A stretch of 50,580 nucleotides of DNA, from contig JAGXGA010000054.1 of assembly GCA_024636975.1 (NCBI GenBank), positions 1-50,580 on the forward strand, in the 5' to 3' direction. A program made the translations under genes and the position numbers. The notes under the pieces were generated by a model, which saw only the letters and a list, made by a program, of their open reading frames with translations, made no database searches and was not told the DNA's origin. Of the stretch, positions 1-7,434 are shown one piece after another. This stretch comes from Mariniphaga sp. GTDB taxonomy: Bacteria; Bacteroidota; Bacteroidia; Bacteroidales; Prolixibacteraceae. Position 1 is the stretch's first letter. Each line of letters begins with the position of its first letter.

Positions 1-187
1 ATGATGGTTTATGGCGAAGGAGGAACTGCTAGTCATTTGGGGAAATTTTAGGAGGCACCGGCAGGTTTGAAGGCGCTTCAGTGAACTGCAAATGGATGAT
101 TTTGATACGAATTTTGATGAATATTCGCATCATCATTGGACTGGTGAAATTACTCTTGTTAAAGGAAAAGGTAAAGAAAGTAAATGA
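1..187 (+). pseudogene. C-terminal remnant of a lipoprotein paralogous to the gene at 672-1268
   Basis: The sequence encodes GGTGRFEGAS near 50-80 and, after what looks like a one-base deletion near 82, continues in another frame through QMDDFDTNFDEYSHHHWTG and EITLVKGKGKESK to a stop at 185-187. This matches the end of the intact protein at 672-1268 (GGTGRFEGATG ... HHRFYGKITLVKGKRK). Upstream of 50 the matching frame is also broken by a stop. The window starts inside the gene, so its 5' part is not visible. It is best read as a decayed tandem copy. A sequencing error could explain one frameshift but probably not both breaks. Confidence 0.7.
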
Positions 188-286
188 ACCTATTAATGAT
201 ATAATATCCTCATTTCTCTCAAAACTGTTGAAGGAGCCAGTACTATTGATTTAATATAAAGGTTCTAACAAAATCATAGTTTTTGT

Positions 287-322
287 CCTCCATCAGAATT
301 CTTTCTGTTGGAGGGTTTTTGT
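287..322 (+). terminator. Rho-independent terminator after the lipoprotein remnant
   Basis: A 12-bp stem with one mismatch (287-298 against 303-314, CCTCCATCAGAA / TTCTGTTGGAGG) and a 4-nt loop is followed by a T-rich run (315-322). A close relative sits at 3177-3216 in the same relative position, which supports it as a real element carried along in a duplication. Confidence 0.75.
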
Positions 323-400
323 TTAGTTTAAGATGGCATCGAGTTGCCAAATCACTTCATCCATGTTCTTCTACGAAAAGCAAAGCGGTGGTTATCATTA
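323..400 (-). pseudogene. Remnant A of an aminotransferase 3' end
   Basis: Read on the minus strand this encodes PPLCFS, a stop, then KNMDEVIWQLDAILN and a stop. It matches the C-terminus of the aminotransferase ending at 4628 (PPLCFSKGNVDEVINIIESILFR). The internal stop and the loss of everything upstream mark it as a dead fragment. It lies directly behind the terminator, as copy B does at 3215, so the pair seems to have been duplicated together. Confidence 0.65.
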
Positions 401-671
401 GTATCTTTCTAATACCGGTTTTGTATGCATTTTAAATGATTCGAGTTTTTAAAAAATTGTGGATGAAATCGGACTAACTCTTACCACAAGTGAAAAGCAA
501 AATAAAGTTTTTACATCCATTTATTTATACCCTGTCAACATAATTGCAACAATTTCAACATAATTGAAAGTTTTAGCAACATAGTTTCTATGTCTAGCCT
601 GATGTTTTATCGGAAATTGTATCCGGATTAAATCACATCCACAACACATGTTAAACTAAAAATTAAAGATT
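401..671. other. Intergenic region before the lipoprotein gene
   Basis: No gene is visible. It holds the spaced CAACATA repeats listed separately and otherwise AT-rich sequence that should carry the promoter of the gene at 672. No clear Bacteroidota -7/-33 promoter pair could be fixed by eye. Confidence 0.5.
535..583 (+). promoter_or_regulatory. Spaced CAACATA repeats, possible operator
   Basis: The 12-mer TCAACATAATTG occurs at 535-546 and 555-566, exactly 20 bp apart, and a third partial copy (CAACATA) starts at 577. Spacing near two helical turns upstream of a gene fits binding sites for a regulator on one face of the DNA, but this is inference. No cognate regulator is in the window. Confidence 0.3.
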
Positions 672-1268
672 ATGAAAACACTTGTAAAAATTTTCTTTTT
701 GATGGCTGTAATCAGCTTAATTGCAGGTTGCAACAAAACTGAAGACCTGATTCCAGATGAGTCCGTTGAACTAAAAAGCGCTCAACCTCAAAAGGTTACT
801 GTACCGTTCGAAGCGAACCTTCTTGGGGAAATTGCCAGTATAGATTGGGATGCCCAGGAATGTATTGATGAGGGCTACTTTGTCCGTGTTATTGTTGAGA
901 CAACTGGGAATGCAACCCACATGGGCAAAGTTTCCTTAACTTTTAATTTTTGTTCAGGCGGGGCTCCAGATCCGAATATTGAGGGTTCCAAATATACCTA
1001 TGCCGGTTCTACTGCTGATTTAATTGCAGCAAACGGTGATGTACTTTATCTATCTTTTGATGACGGTATTGTAATGAATGGAAGAACAGATGAACACCCA
1101 GATGATGTATATGAATACTGGAGAACGCCGGTATCCGTTTTGGGAGGAACAGGTAGGTTTGAAGGTGCAACGGGTGATTTAAGTTCGGATGATTATGTCA
1201 CTACGGATGACCAAACCCATCATCGATTTTATGGAAAAATTACTTTGGTAAAAGGGAAAAGAAAGTAA
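672..1268 (+). CDS. Exported lipoprotein, possible beta-barrel of the allene-oxide-cyclase/dirigent type
   Basis: The protein has 198 residues. It starts with a lipoprotein signal peptide (hydrophobic residues 6-17, lipobox LIAGC with Cys20), so it is probably anchored in the outer or inner membrane. The mature part is rich in beta strand and carries GGTGRFEGATG near the end, a motif seen in allene-oxide-cyclase/dirigent-like barrels. That fold call is inference from the motif. No catalytic residues are evident and the function is unknown. The end of a paralogue is preserved at 1-187, so the gene was part of a tandem duplication. No terminator follows directly. Instead a truncated HYR gene begins about 90 bp downstream. 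Confidence 0.75.
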   Translation: MKTLVKIFFLMAVISLIAGCNKTEDLIPDESVELKSAQPQKVTVPFEANLLGEIASIDWDAQECIDEGYFVRVIVETTGNATHMGKVSLTFNFCSGGAPDPNIEGSKYTYAGSTADLIAANGDVLYLSFDDGIVMNGRTDEHPDDVYEYWRTPVSVLGGTGRFEGATGDLSSDDYVTTDDQTHHRFYGKITLVKGKRK

Positions 1269-1300
1269 ATGACTCAGATTTTAAGGCAACTGAAAAAACA

Positions 1301-1356
1301 TTCCACCCAATTACGTTTCATTAAACTGTTGCACGAACCAATATATCTTCATTGAT
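1301..1356 (+). repeat. Left copy of a diverged direct repeat flanking the HYR fragment
   Basis: This stretch (ttccacccaattacgtttca ... ending ATTGAT at 1351-1356) resembles 3091-3141 (tttccgccaaattacatttc ... ending ATTGAT at 3136-3141). A shorter related stretch ends with ATTGAT at 245-250. The truncated HYR reading frame opens immediately after the left copy, so recombination between such repeats could have placed it there. Confidence 0.5.
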
Positions 1357-1469
1357 GCAGCGCAGATATTCCGGAAAATCCGGAAGTTACAGCAACCGAC
1401 AACGTAACCGAAAGTGTTACAGTAGCGTACTCGGAGCTAAGAGAAGACGGCGATTGTATCAATGATTTT

Positions 1470-3077
1470 GTGATTACCAAAACGTGGACGGCAAGCGATG
1501 ATTTTGGAAATACAACAAGCCAATCGCAGGTGATAATGGTATCGGATAATACTCCTCCGGTATTTTTAGAAGTACCTGCTGAAATTGTTCAGGAAAATGA
1601 TCCGGGAGAATGTGGTGCGATTGTTATTTTTCCTGAAATAAGTGCTGATGATAATTGCCAGGCAGATGTTGATCTTTCGTTTGAACCAGCTTCCGGGTCA
1701 TTCTTCCCGGTCGTTACCACATCGGTTAGTGTTACTGCAACTGATGCTTGCGGAAACACAACAGTAGAGTATTTCGATGTAATTGTTTCTGATACTCAAT
1801 TTCCAACCATTGAAGCTCCAACGGATGTGCTTGTGACATACGATCCAACAATATGCGGCGCTACTGTGACTTTCAGTGATCCGGGTTATTCAGATAATTG
1901 CGAAAATCTTATATTGGAAAGAACGGATGGTACAGGTTTGATTTCAGGTGACGTATTTCCTGTAGGAAAAACAACAATTGGCTATGTGGTAACAGATCCG
2001 GGCGGTAATGCTGCTTCTGCATCTTTTTCCGTCATAATAGAAAATCAGCAACCGGTACTTTCCAATCTAATTGTTCCTTTAGATCCGGTTGCAGTGGGTA
2101 CGCCTGTTTCTGTTTCATTGGATTTCGAGGATGATAACCTGACAGAAGCATTTATCGATTGGGGTGATGGATATCAATCTTTCGGGGATATTGGTCAAAA
2201 TATAATTACAGGAGAATATGCGTATTCAATTCCTGGTGTTTATGGTTTAAAAGTAGAGGTAAAAGATGCGTGCGGGGAAGAAGTATCGCTTATTCACCAA
2301 TATATTGTAATTTATGATCCGGAGGGTGGATTTGTAACCGGTGGAGGTTGGATATTTTCACCTGAAGAAGCTTATAAGCCAGATCTTCTTTTAACTGGAA
2401 AAGCGAATTTTGGTTTTGTATCAAAATATAAAAAAGGCTCATCCGTTCCGGTCGGAAATACAGAATTTCAGTTTAAAGCCGGGAACCTGAATTTTAAAAG
2501 CACAGATTATGAATGGCTGGTAATAGCCGGTTCAAAAGCAATGTTTAAAGGGATTGGAACCATTAATGGTTTTGGTAATTATGGATTTATGCTTTCATCA
2601 ATAGATGCGGATTTAACACCAAGTGCAGATATAGATAAGTTCAGGATTAAAATTTGGGATAAGGATGATAATGATGTTGTGGTTTATGACAATAATCTGG
2701 AGGTTGGCGATAATGCCGATCCAACAACTGAAATTGGTGGTGGTTCAATCATTATTCATACAAGTAAAACGAAATCAGCTCCAATTGAATTAAATATTTC
2801 AACATTGGTTAAAGGGTCAAACTTGCTTGTTTACCCCAATCCTTTTACAGAAAGATTACATTTTGAATTTGTTTCTCCGGAAAATGCTAATGCAACTATT
2901 GATATTTTCGATGTTACAGGGCGCAAGGTAAAAACAGTTTTTAACGGACCTGTTGAAAGCAATGTAAACTACAGCGCTGAATTTGTTCCTGTATCTGAGG
3001 TAAGTAACTTTTATTTCTACCAAATGAAATTAGGAGAAGAAGTATTTGAAGGAAAGGTTGTTTTTAATAAAAGATGA
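1470..3077 (+). CDS. 5'-truncated HYR/PKD cell-surface protein with T9SS sorting domain
   Basis: The frame is open from 1356, directly after a stop, and the conceptual sequence from there (ADIPENPEVTATDNV...) already reads like the inside of an HYR repeat protein. The only start-like codon is an internal GTG at 1470, and there is no signal peptide. The gene has therefore lost its 5' part and is probably not expressed as a secreted protein. From residue 1 of the listed frame there are two HYR-type modules (DNTPPVF.., DTQFPTI..), a PKD-like module (FIDWGDG), a GGFVTGGGWI module and a C-terminal T9SS sorting domain (LLVYPNPF ... VVFNKR). Full-length relatives are large secreted adhesin-like proteins. 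A rho-independent terminator follows. Confidence 0.7.
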   Translation: MITKTWTASDDFGNTTSQSQVIMVSDNTPPVFLEVPAEIVQENDPGECGAIVIFPEISADDNCQADVDLSFEPASGSFFPVVTTSVSVTATDACGNTTVEYFDVIVSDTQFPTIEAPTDVLVTYDPTICGATVTFSDPGYSDNCENLILERTDGTGLISGDVFPVGKTTIGYVVTDPGGNAASASFSVIIENQQPVLSNLIVPLDPVAVGTPVSVSLDFEDDNLTEAFIDWGDGYQSFGDIGQNIITGEYAYSIPGVYGLKVEVKDACGEEVSLIHQYIVIYDPEGGFVTGGGWIFSPEEAYKPDLLLTGKANFGFVSKYKKGSSVPVGNTEFQFKAGNLNFKSTDYEWLVIAGSKAMFKGIGTINGFGNYGFMLSSIDADLTPSADIDKFRIKIWDKDDNDVVVYDNNLEVGDNADPTTEIGGGSIIIHTSKTKSAPIELNISTLVKGSNLLVYPNPFTERLHFEFVSPENANATIDIFDVTGRKVKTVFNGPVESNVNYSAEFVPVSEVSNFYFYQMKLGEEVFEGKVVFNKR

Positions 3078-3090
3078 TAGTGAAAGTAGT

Positions 3091-3141
3091 TTTCCGCCAA
3101 ATTACATTTCGAAAAACTGGGTGGGAGCAAATTCTATTGAT
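3091..3141 (+). repeat. Right copy of the direct repeat flanking the HYR fragment
   Basis: It pairs with 1301-1356 as described there. The similarity to the left edge of the window continues past ATTGAT through TTAATcTAAAGGTT and the next terminator (compare 245-322 with 3136-3216). The 3' flank of the HYR gene and that of the first lipoprotein copy are therefore homologous. Confidence 0.5.
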
Positions 3142-3176
3142 TTAATCTAAAGGTTTCAAATAGCGCAACAGTTTTC

Positions 3177-3216
3177 CCCTCCATCAGTTTTCAAAATTTG
3201 ATGGAGGGTTTTGTTT
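3177..3216 (+). terminator. Rho-independent terminator after the HYR gene
   Basis: A perfect 10-bp stem (CCCTCCATCA at 3177-3186, TGATGGAGGG at 3199-3208) is followed by TTTTGTTT. It is homologous to 287-322. The T-run overlaps the stop codon of the convergent aminotransferase remnant B. Confidence 0.85.
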
Positions 3217-3333
3217 ATAGCAGAATATTATCCATACAGGAAATCACTTCATCCACATCCCCCTTCGAAAAACATAGCGGAGGTTTCGATTTAATTACGT
3301 TGTTAAACAGATGACTATCAGAATAACGCCGAC
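3215..3333 (-). pseudogene. Remnant B of an aminotransferase 3' end
   Basis: On the minus strand the last ~28 codons are intact: NVIKSKPPLCFSKG, then DVDEVISCMDNILL and a stop at 3217-3215. They closely match the end of the aminotransferase at 4628. Further upstream the similarity shifts frame near 3320 (ILV in one frame, SHLFNN in another) and then stops just before the ATPase gene. It differs enough from the copy at 4628 to be a paralogous fragment rather than a recent duplicate. Confidence 0.7.
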
Positions 3334-3359
3334 TTATTATAGCAACGTATCCCAATCTA

Positions 3360-4523
3360 TTAAAAAGCAGGTAGATATTCGAATAAGAAATTACTTAAAC
3401 TACAAACCCTTATATCTTTTCGCACCATATAATTATCTGAATTGGGTGTAATAATAAAATTGTTGTTACAATTTAAGTCGGCAATGGAGTTTATTAACGA
3501 TTTTGTAAGTTTTGGTGCGGAGGTATATTTAATTTCAATGGAGGCGAAAATATCGCCACCTTTAACAATTACAAGGTCGCATTCTGCCCCTTCTTGAGTG
3601 CGGTAAAAAAAAGGAGTATATCCGGGTTTTAATAGTTGTACTATTTGCTCAATAGCATATCCCTCCCACGAATTTCCGACCAAGGAATTCCCTTGTAATT
3701 CATTCATGGTATTAATGTTAAGCAAGTAGTGCAAAATGCCCGAGTCGCGAATGAATATTTTTGGTGATTTAACCAGGCGCTTTTTTACATTCTTTGCATA
3801 AGGTTTAAGCAAACGAATTAAAAATGCTTCTTCAAAAAATGAGAGGTACTTATTTAAGGTTGGAACTGAAATTTCGAGCGATTTTGTAAGCATGGCTTTA
3901 TTGAAAACATTACCGTTAATGGAGGCAATCATCGTCCATAAATTACGCAATAAATTGGGTTGTGCCTTGAGCCCTAACAGTGGCAAATCGCGTTCTACAT
4001 AAGTTTGAACAAAATTATGGTACCATGTGAAATTAATCTCTTTGGTGGGAGCGAGAAATGCATCGGGAAACCCACCCCAAAGCCAGTGTTTATTTATTTC
4101 AATATCTTTTCCCAATTCGTTTAAATTAAATGTAGGAAGTTCGAGATAGGCGATTCTTCCGGCGAGGCTTTCAGACGAATCTCTGATTAATTCAGGTGAT
4201 GCTGAACCTAAAATGATAAACCGGGCAGCCACCCGGTGCTGATCAATCATCGATCGAAGTATTGGGAAAAGTGTTTTATCTCTTTGAACCTCATCGATTA
4301 TTATGCATTTATCAATATTGTTTTCGAAAAAAAGTATCGGATCATTTAACTTCGCAATGTCACGTGGATTTTCTAAATCGAGATAAACACAAGGCTTTTT
4401 TAACCTGGCACTAATTTGTTTAACAAGAGTAGTTTTTCCAACCTGTCGGGGTCCAATAATCCCAACTGCCGGAAAATGGGAGAGCAAATTTATTGCATCC
4501 GGAAATAGATTTCTTTTAATCAT
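3360..4523 (-). CDS. AAA ATPase with DUF4143 C-terminal domain
   Basis: This 387-residue protein belongs to the ATPase family with an AAA_14 domain followed by DUF4143, which is widespread and poorly understood in bacteria. Residues 24-31 (GPRQVGKT) form the Walker A motif, 73-80 (CIIIDEVQ) Walker B, and RFIILGSAS at 101-109 a sensor-like strand. The C-terminal third has E-A-E-C-D-L-V followed by I-E-I-K, the spacing of a PD-(D/E)xK-like core, which is common in DUF4143. It is predicted to be cytoplasmic. The gene stands alone between two aminotransferase fragments and has its own ~100-bp upstream region. Members of this family often move between strains, which fits its position among decayed genes. 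Confidence 0.85.
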   Translation of the reverse strand: MIKRNLFPDAINLLSHFPAVGIIGPRQVGKTTLVKQISARLKKPCVYLDLENPRDIAKLNDPILFFENNIDKCIIIDEVQRDKTLFPILRSMIDQHRVAARFIILGSASPELIRDSSESLAGRIAYLELPTFNLNELGKDIEINKHWLWGGFPDAFLAPTKEINFTWYHNFVQTYVERDLPLLGLKAQPNLLRNLWTMIASINGNVFNKAMLTKSLEISVPTLNKYLSFFEEAFLIRLLKPYAKNVKKRLVKSPKIFIRDSGILHYLLNINTMNELQGNSLVGNSWEGYAIEQIVQLLKPGYTPFFYRTQEGAECDLVIVKGGDIFASIEIKYTSAPKLTKSLINSIADLNCNNNFIITPNSDNYMVRKDIRVCSLSNFLFEYLPAF

Positions 4524-4627
4524 TTTACCCTGTTATTTATAAAGTTGCTTTTACGATTTGCAGGGTAAAAGTAGTAAATTATTTAGAATAATTAAAACGG
4601 GAAATAGTCCGTTAAGTCAACAGATGG

Positions 4628-5764
4628 CTATCTGAAAAGAATTGATTCAATAATATTTATCACCTCATCCACATTCCCCTTCGAAAAACAAAGCGGTGGT
4701 TTTGATTTTATTACATTGTTAAAAGGCCAGTCAGTGCTGACCAGAATAAATTTTTCGCGTAATTCGTTTTTTACTTTTTGCGCCAGTTTAGTGTCAGGTT
4801 CAAGCGTAATCCGGTCTTTTACAAATTCAAATCCGATAAAAAATCCGGAGCCCCGAACATCACCAATACACTCGTGTTTTTGCTGAAGTTTGGTTAATTC
4901 CTGAATATAATAATCGCCAACCAATTTTGCATTTTGCTGCAATTGTTCTTCCTCCAAAACTTGCAAAACTGCCTGTCCGATTGCACACGAAACCGGGTTG
5001 CCGCCAAACGAACTAAAAAATTCCATGCCATTGTTAAATGCTTCGGCAATTTCGTTGGTGCAAACCACGGCTCCCATTGGGTGGCCATTTCCCATGGGTT
5101 TTCCAAGAATTACAATGTCAGGTATTACATCGTGTTGCTCAAATCCCCTGAAAAAATCTCCCAAACGTCCGAACCCGGTTTGCACTTCGTCGGAAATACA
5201 AACTCCACCTTGTTTGCGAATTTCAGCATAAATTTCATTTAAATAACCTTTCGCCAACGGCACCTGTCCGCCGCAACCAACAATTGGTTCGGCAATAAAT
5301 GCTGAAATCTTTTCTTTTGAATTTCGAATTTGCTGAATGGCATCTTGAGCATACGAAATCCCTGCGTTTTCAAACCTGAATTTTCCACGGTAAACATCGG
5401 GAATGGGCAGGCAAATCACATTTTCTGAAACGCCGCTTCCTCCTTTGCCACCGAATTTGTAGTGACTGATTTCAATTCCTGTCTGTGTGTTTCCATGGTA
5501 ACCGTGCTCAACAACTGCAATTTTTTTCTTCCCCGTAAAATTCCTTGCCAAACGAATTGCCAAATCGGTAGCTGCACTTCCCGAGTTCACCAGAAAAACT
5601 TTGCTGAGCGGCTTTGGAAAATAGTTCAGCAGGTGAGCGGTGTATTCGGTGAGTTGGTCGTAAATGTACCGGGTGTTGGTGTTGAGTTCCGCCATCTGTT
5701 TTTGACCAGCTTTCACTACCTGCGGATGAGAATGACCCACATGCGGAATGTTGTTGCAACAAGC
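4628..5764 (-). pseudogene. Class III aminotransferase part of a broken kinase-aminotransferase fusion
   Basis: The frame encodes most of a PLP-dependent class III aminotransferase. From the Met at 5740: VNSGSAATDLA (51-61), DEVQTGFGR (184-192) and the PLP lysine in ILGKPMGNG (Lys214). The similarity starts upstream of that Met at NNIPHVGHSHP (from about 5764), the inside of the family's N-terminal region, so about 60 N-terminal residues are missing. Directly upstream, in another frame, lies the C-terminal part of an APH-type kinase. Relatives in this phylum carry a kinase (APH) domain joined to the aminotransferase in one long protein, so this is the second half of one broken gene. The substrate cannot be assigned. 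A translated fragment from 5740 may still be annotated as a gene. Confidence 0.75.
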
Positions 5765-6553
5765 AAGTAAAGCAAATCAATTTCACGTTCTTCCAGAGCC
5801 AGCTTTTGATGGTAGCCTGAAATGATATGACAAGCCCATTCCACCGGATTTTCTTTTTCCATAACCGCATAAGTTATCCCAATGGCAAGTTCGTTAATGA
5901 GGTGCGAAAAACACATATCTCCAAAATCAATCATTCCGGAAACAACACCATTTTGCTCCAGAACATTCCGGTCGTTGGCATCGCCGTGAATAACAGATTT
6001 TCGTAGTTTTTGCATTTCAGGCAGTACATTTTTCCGGTATTGCAACAAAAAATATTCAACCAGTTTTCGGTCGGAAGGATTTGAAATGCATTGCATTTTT
6101 TCTGAAGCTACCTGAATAAAATGCTGCAAATTCCATTCGGAATGACGAGCTTCAATTACAAAATCCCGGTAATTTTGCAACAAAAAATTCATTTCCGCCA
6201 AAAATTTTCCAAACGAATGAAATAATTCCTGCTTGTGTTTTACATCTGAAAAAAAATCACCTTCGAGCCATGAGAGTAATCTGAAAACATTTTGATTATC
6301 AGCATCGAAAGTAAAAGTTTAGCCTTCTTTTGTTTTTTTAAGGAAAGGGAAACCGATTTGCAGCTTTTTCATTTAGCCATAACAGAACCTTGTTTTCTGT
6401 TTCTGCCCAATCAGTTGCATGTTTTTCATGAAGATAAACTTTCAGAATATATTTTTTTCCACTGTCCTCAATTTTGTAATTGGCATTGCTGTACCCTTCA
6501 ATCTGTTTTATTACAGGTTGGGAAAGGTTCCAGCGATGTAAAAAATTCAGCAT
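5748..6553 (-). pseudogene. APH-type kinase part of the broken kinase-aminotransferase fusion
   Basis: The pieces read in order on the minus strand. A start at 6553 (MLNFLHRWNL) leads through YSNANYKIEDSGKKYILKVY, the nucleotide-binding part, to ANRFPFP. A one-base shift then occurs in the T/A run near 6337-6344, followed by a TAA stop in KTKEG*TFTFDAD. Next come NQNVFRLLSWLEGDFF and, after 6201, an open stretch with the catalytic loop HGDANDRN and the metal-binding IDFGDM. It ends at LLVATT, where the frame changes and the aminotransferase begins. The frameshift, the stop and the junction deletion make this a pseudogene. APH kinases phosphorylate small hydroxylated substrates such as amino alcohols or sugars. 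The substrate here is unknown. Confidence 0.75.
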
Positions 6554-6596
6554 ATTTATTTTAAAAAAAACAGCAACAATTTCTATTCTGAATGTT

Positions 6597-6734
6597 TTAA
6601 TTTTTCGAATATATAACACTTTTCGGCAGTTCCATGTAATGCGAGGCATCGGTAGAATACAATATATGCTGGACATTGTCGGTGAACAAATCGCCCTCGA
6701 GTTGTGAGGTAAGTAGTTTGAAGTTGATTTGCAT
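6597..6734 (-). pseudogene. N-terminal fragment of a D-lactate dehydrogenase-type FAD oxidase
   Basis: A 45-residue minus-strand frame starts MQINFKLLTSQLEGDLFTDN and contains ILYSTDASHYMELPKSVI. This is the N-terminal signature of GlcD/Dld-type FAD-linked oxidases (L-x-G-x-x-x-T-D ... Y-x-T-D-A-S-x-Y-x-x-x-P). The frame stops at 6597-6599 after IYSKN, where the full protein would enter its FAD-binding domain. The kinase remnant begins only about 45 bp further on. The rest of the gene has been deleted. Confidence 0.6.
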
Positions 6735-6865
6735 CACATGGTATTTAATAGATGTAAAAATAGAGGATAATTGATATTACAGCAAAATTGAAGCTTGTTT
6801 ATTGAAATTTTTCACTCATTCTGTTTAAATTTTTTAAAGTAGTGAATTTGGTTTAGCTTAAAATT

Positions 6866-6990
6866 AGTGTAACCTTATTGAACCAGTATCCTGGGATGAT
6901 GCAAAACATGAACTGCACAATGAACCGGAACAGGACGAAGTTTTTGAAACAATGGCTGGATGGATTCGCGAAAAATTGGCATTGGATTAA
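6866..6990 (+). pseudogene. C-terminal coding remnant, family not recognised
   Basis: From a stop at about 6863 the frame reads CNLIEPVSWDDAKHELHN and then EPEQDEVFETMAGWIREKLALD before a stop at 6988-6990. The composition is protein-like and it ends like the C-terminal helix of a soluble enzyme. There is no start codon, so it is probably the end of a deleted gene. The family could not be named. Confidence 0.3.
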
Positions 6991-7041
6991 TGAATTTTAT
7001 CATCCGGTTATCTTTTAATGTACCTCCATTTCGCAGGCGTT

Positions 7042-7194
7042 TTACAATGCCAGAGGAAAGTTAACTTTCAGTAAATCTTCAACTTCTTCCGAATATTCTG
7101 TCTGTATCAGCAGTGCTTTAAAAAGTTTCCACCCCCATCTATTTACCAGAGACCCGGCGTAATCAGAAAGGGAATCAGCAGTAGTCAAATTCGT
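7042..7194 (-). pseudogene. C-terminal coding remnant, family not recognised
   Basis: On the minus strand an open stretch without a start reads NLTTADSLSDYAGSLVNRWG, then WKLFKALLIQTEYSEEVEDL and LKVNFPLAL before a stop at 7044-7042. The sequence looks like a real protein tail but matches nothing I can name. It may be a chance open frame. Confidence 0.25.
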
Positions 7195-7222
7195 TTAATG
7201 TGAGTTTAATGCGAGTTTAATC
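7193..7222 (+). repeat. Three 11-bp-spaced GTTTAATG repeats
   Basis: GTTTAAT starts at 7193, 7204 and 7215, exactly 11 bp apart, with G-C/T-GA linkers between. It sits in the gene-poor stretch. The same 11-bp period is seen on a larger scale at 33665-33759. Confidence 0.5.
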
Positions 7223-7434
7223 AGGCGTATGTATATAAAAATACCACCTTTGTAAATTCAAAGTTTAATTTTATAAAAGGCTTTCAGGTGAGTGCCTGGT
7301 TTCGAAAAACCGGTTTCTTGCCGGAAATAAAATTACAGGCAAAACCCCTGCCTGTTTCAATAGGGTAATGTTTAATGGAGAAGTAAATGGATAAAATCTG
7401 CTGCAAATATCTTTAGCAACTCAGTTGGCACACA

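Larger units (their letters stand above)
6735..7434. other. Gene-poor stretch with small coding remnants
   Basis: No intact gene is visible. Two short coding-like remnants and one 11-bp-periodic repeat are listed separately. The remainder is AT-rich. The GH5-like gene on the minus strand ends at 7435. Confidence 0.6.

Noticed and set aside
7249-7300. A promoter (TACCACCTTTG) in the gene-poor region
   Set aside because: The spacing of TA and TTTG is wrong for the Bacteroidota -7 box, and the nearest gene is on the other strand.
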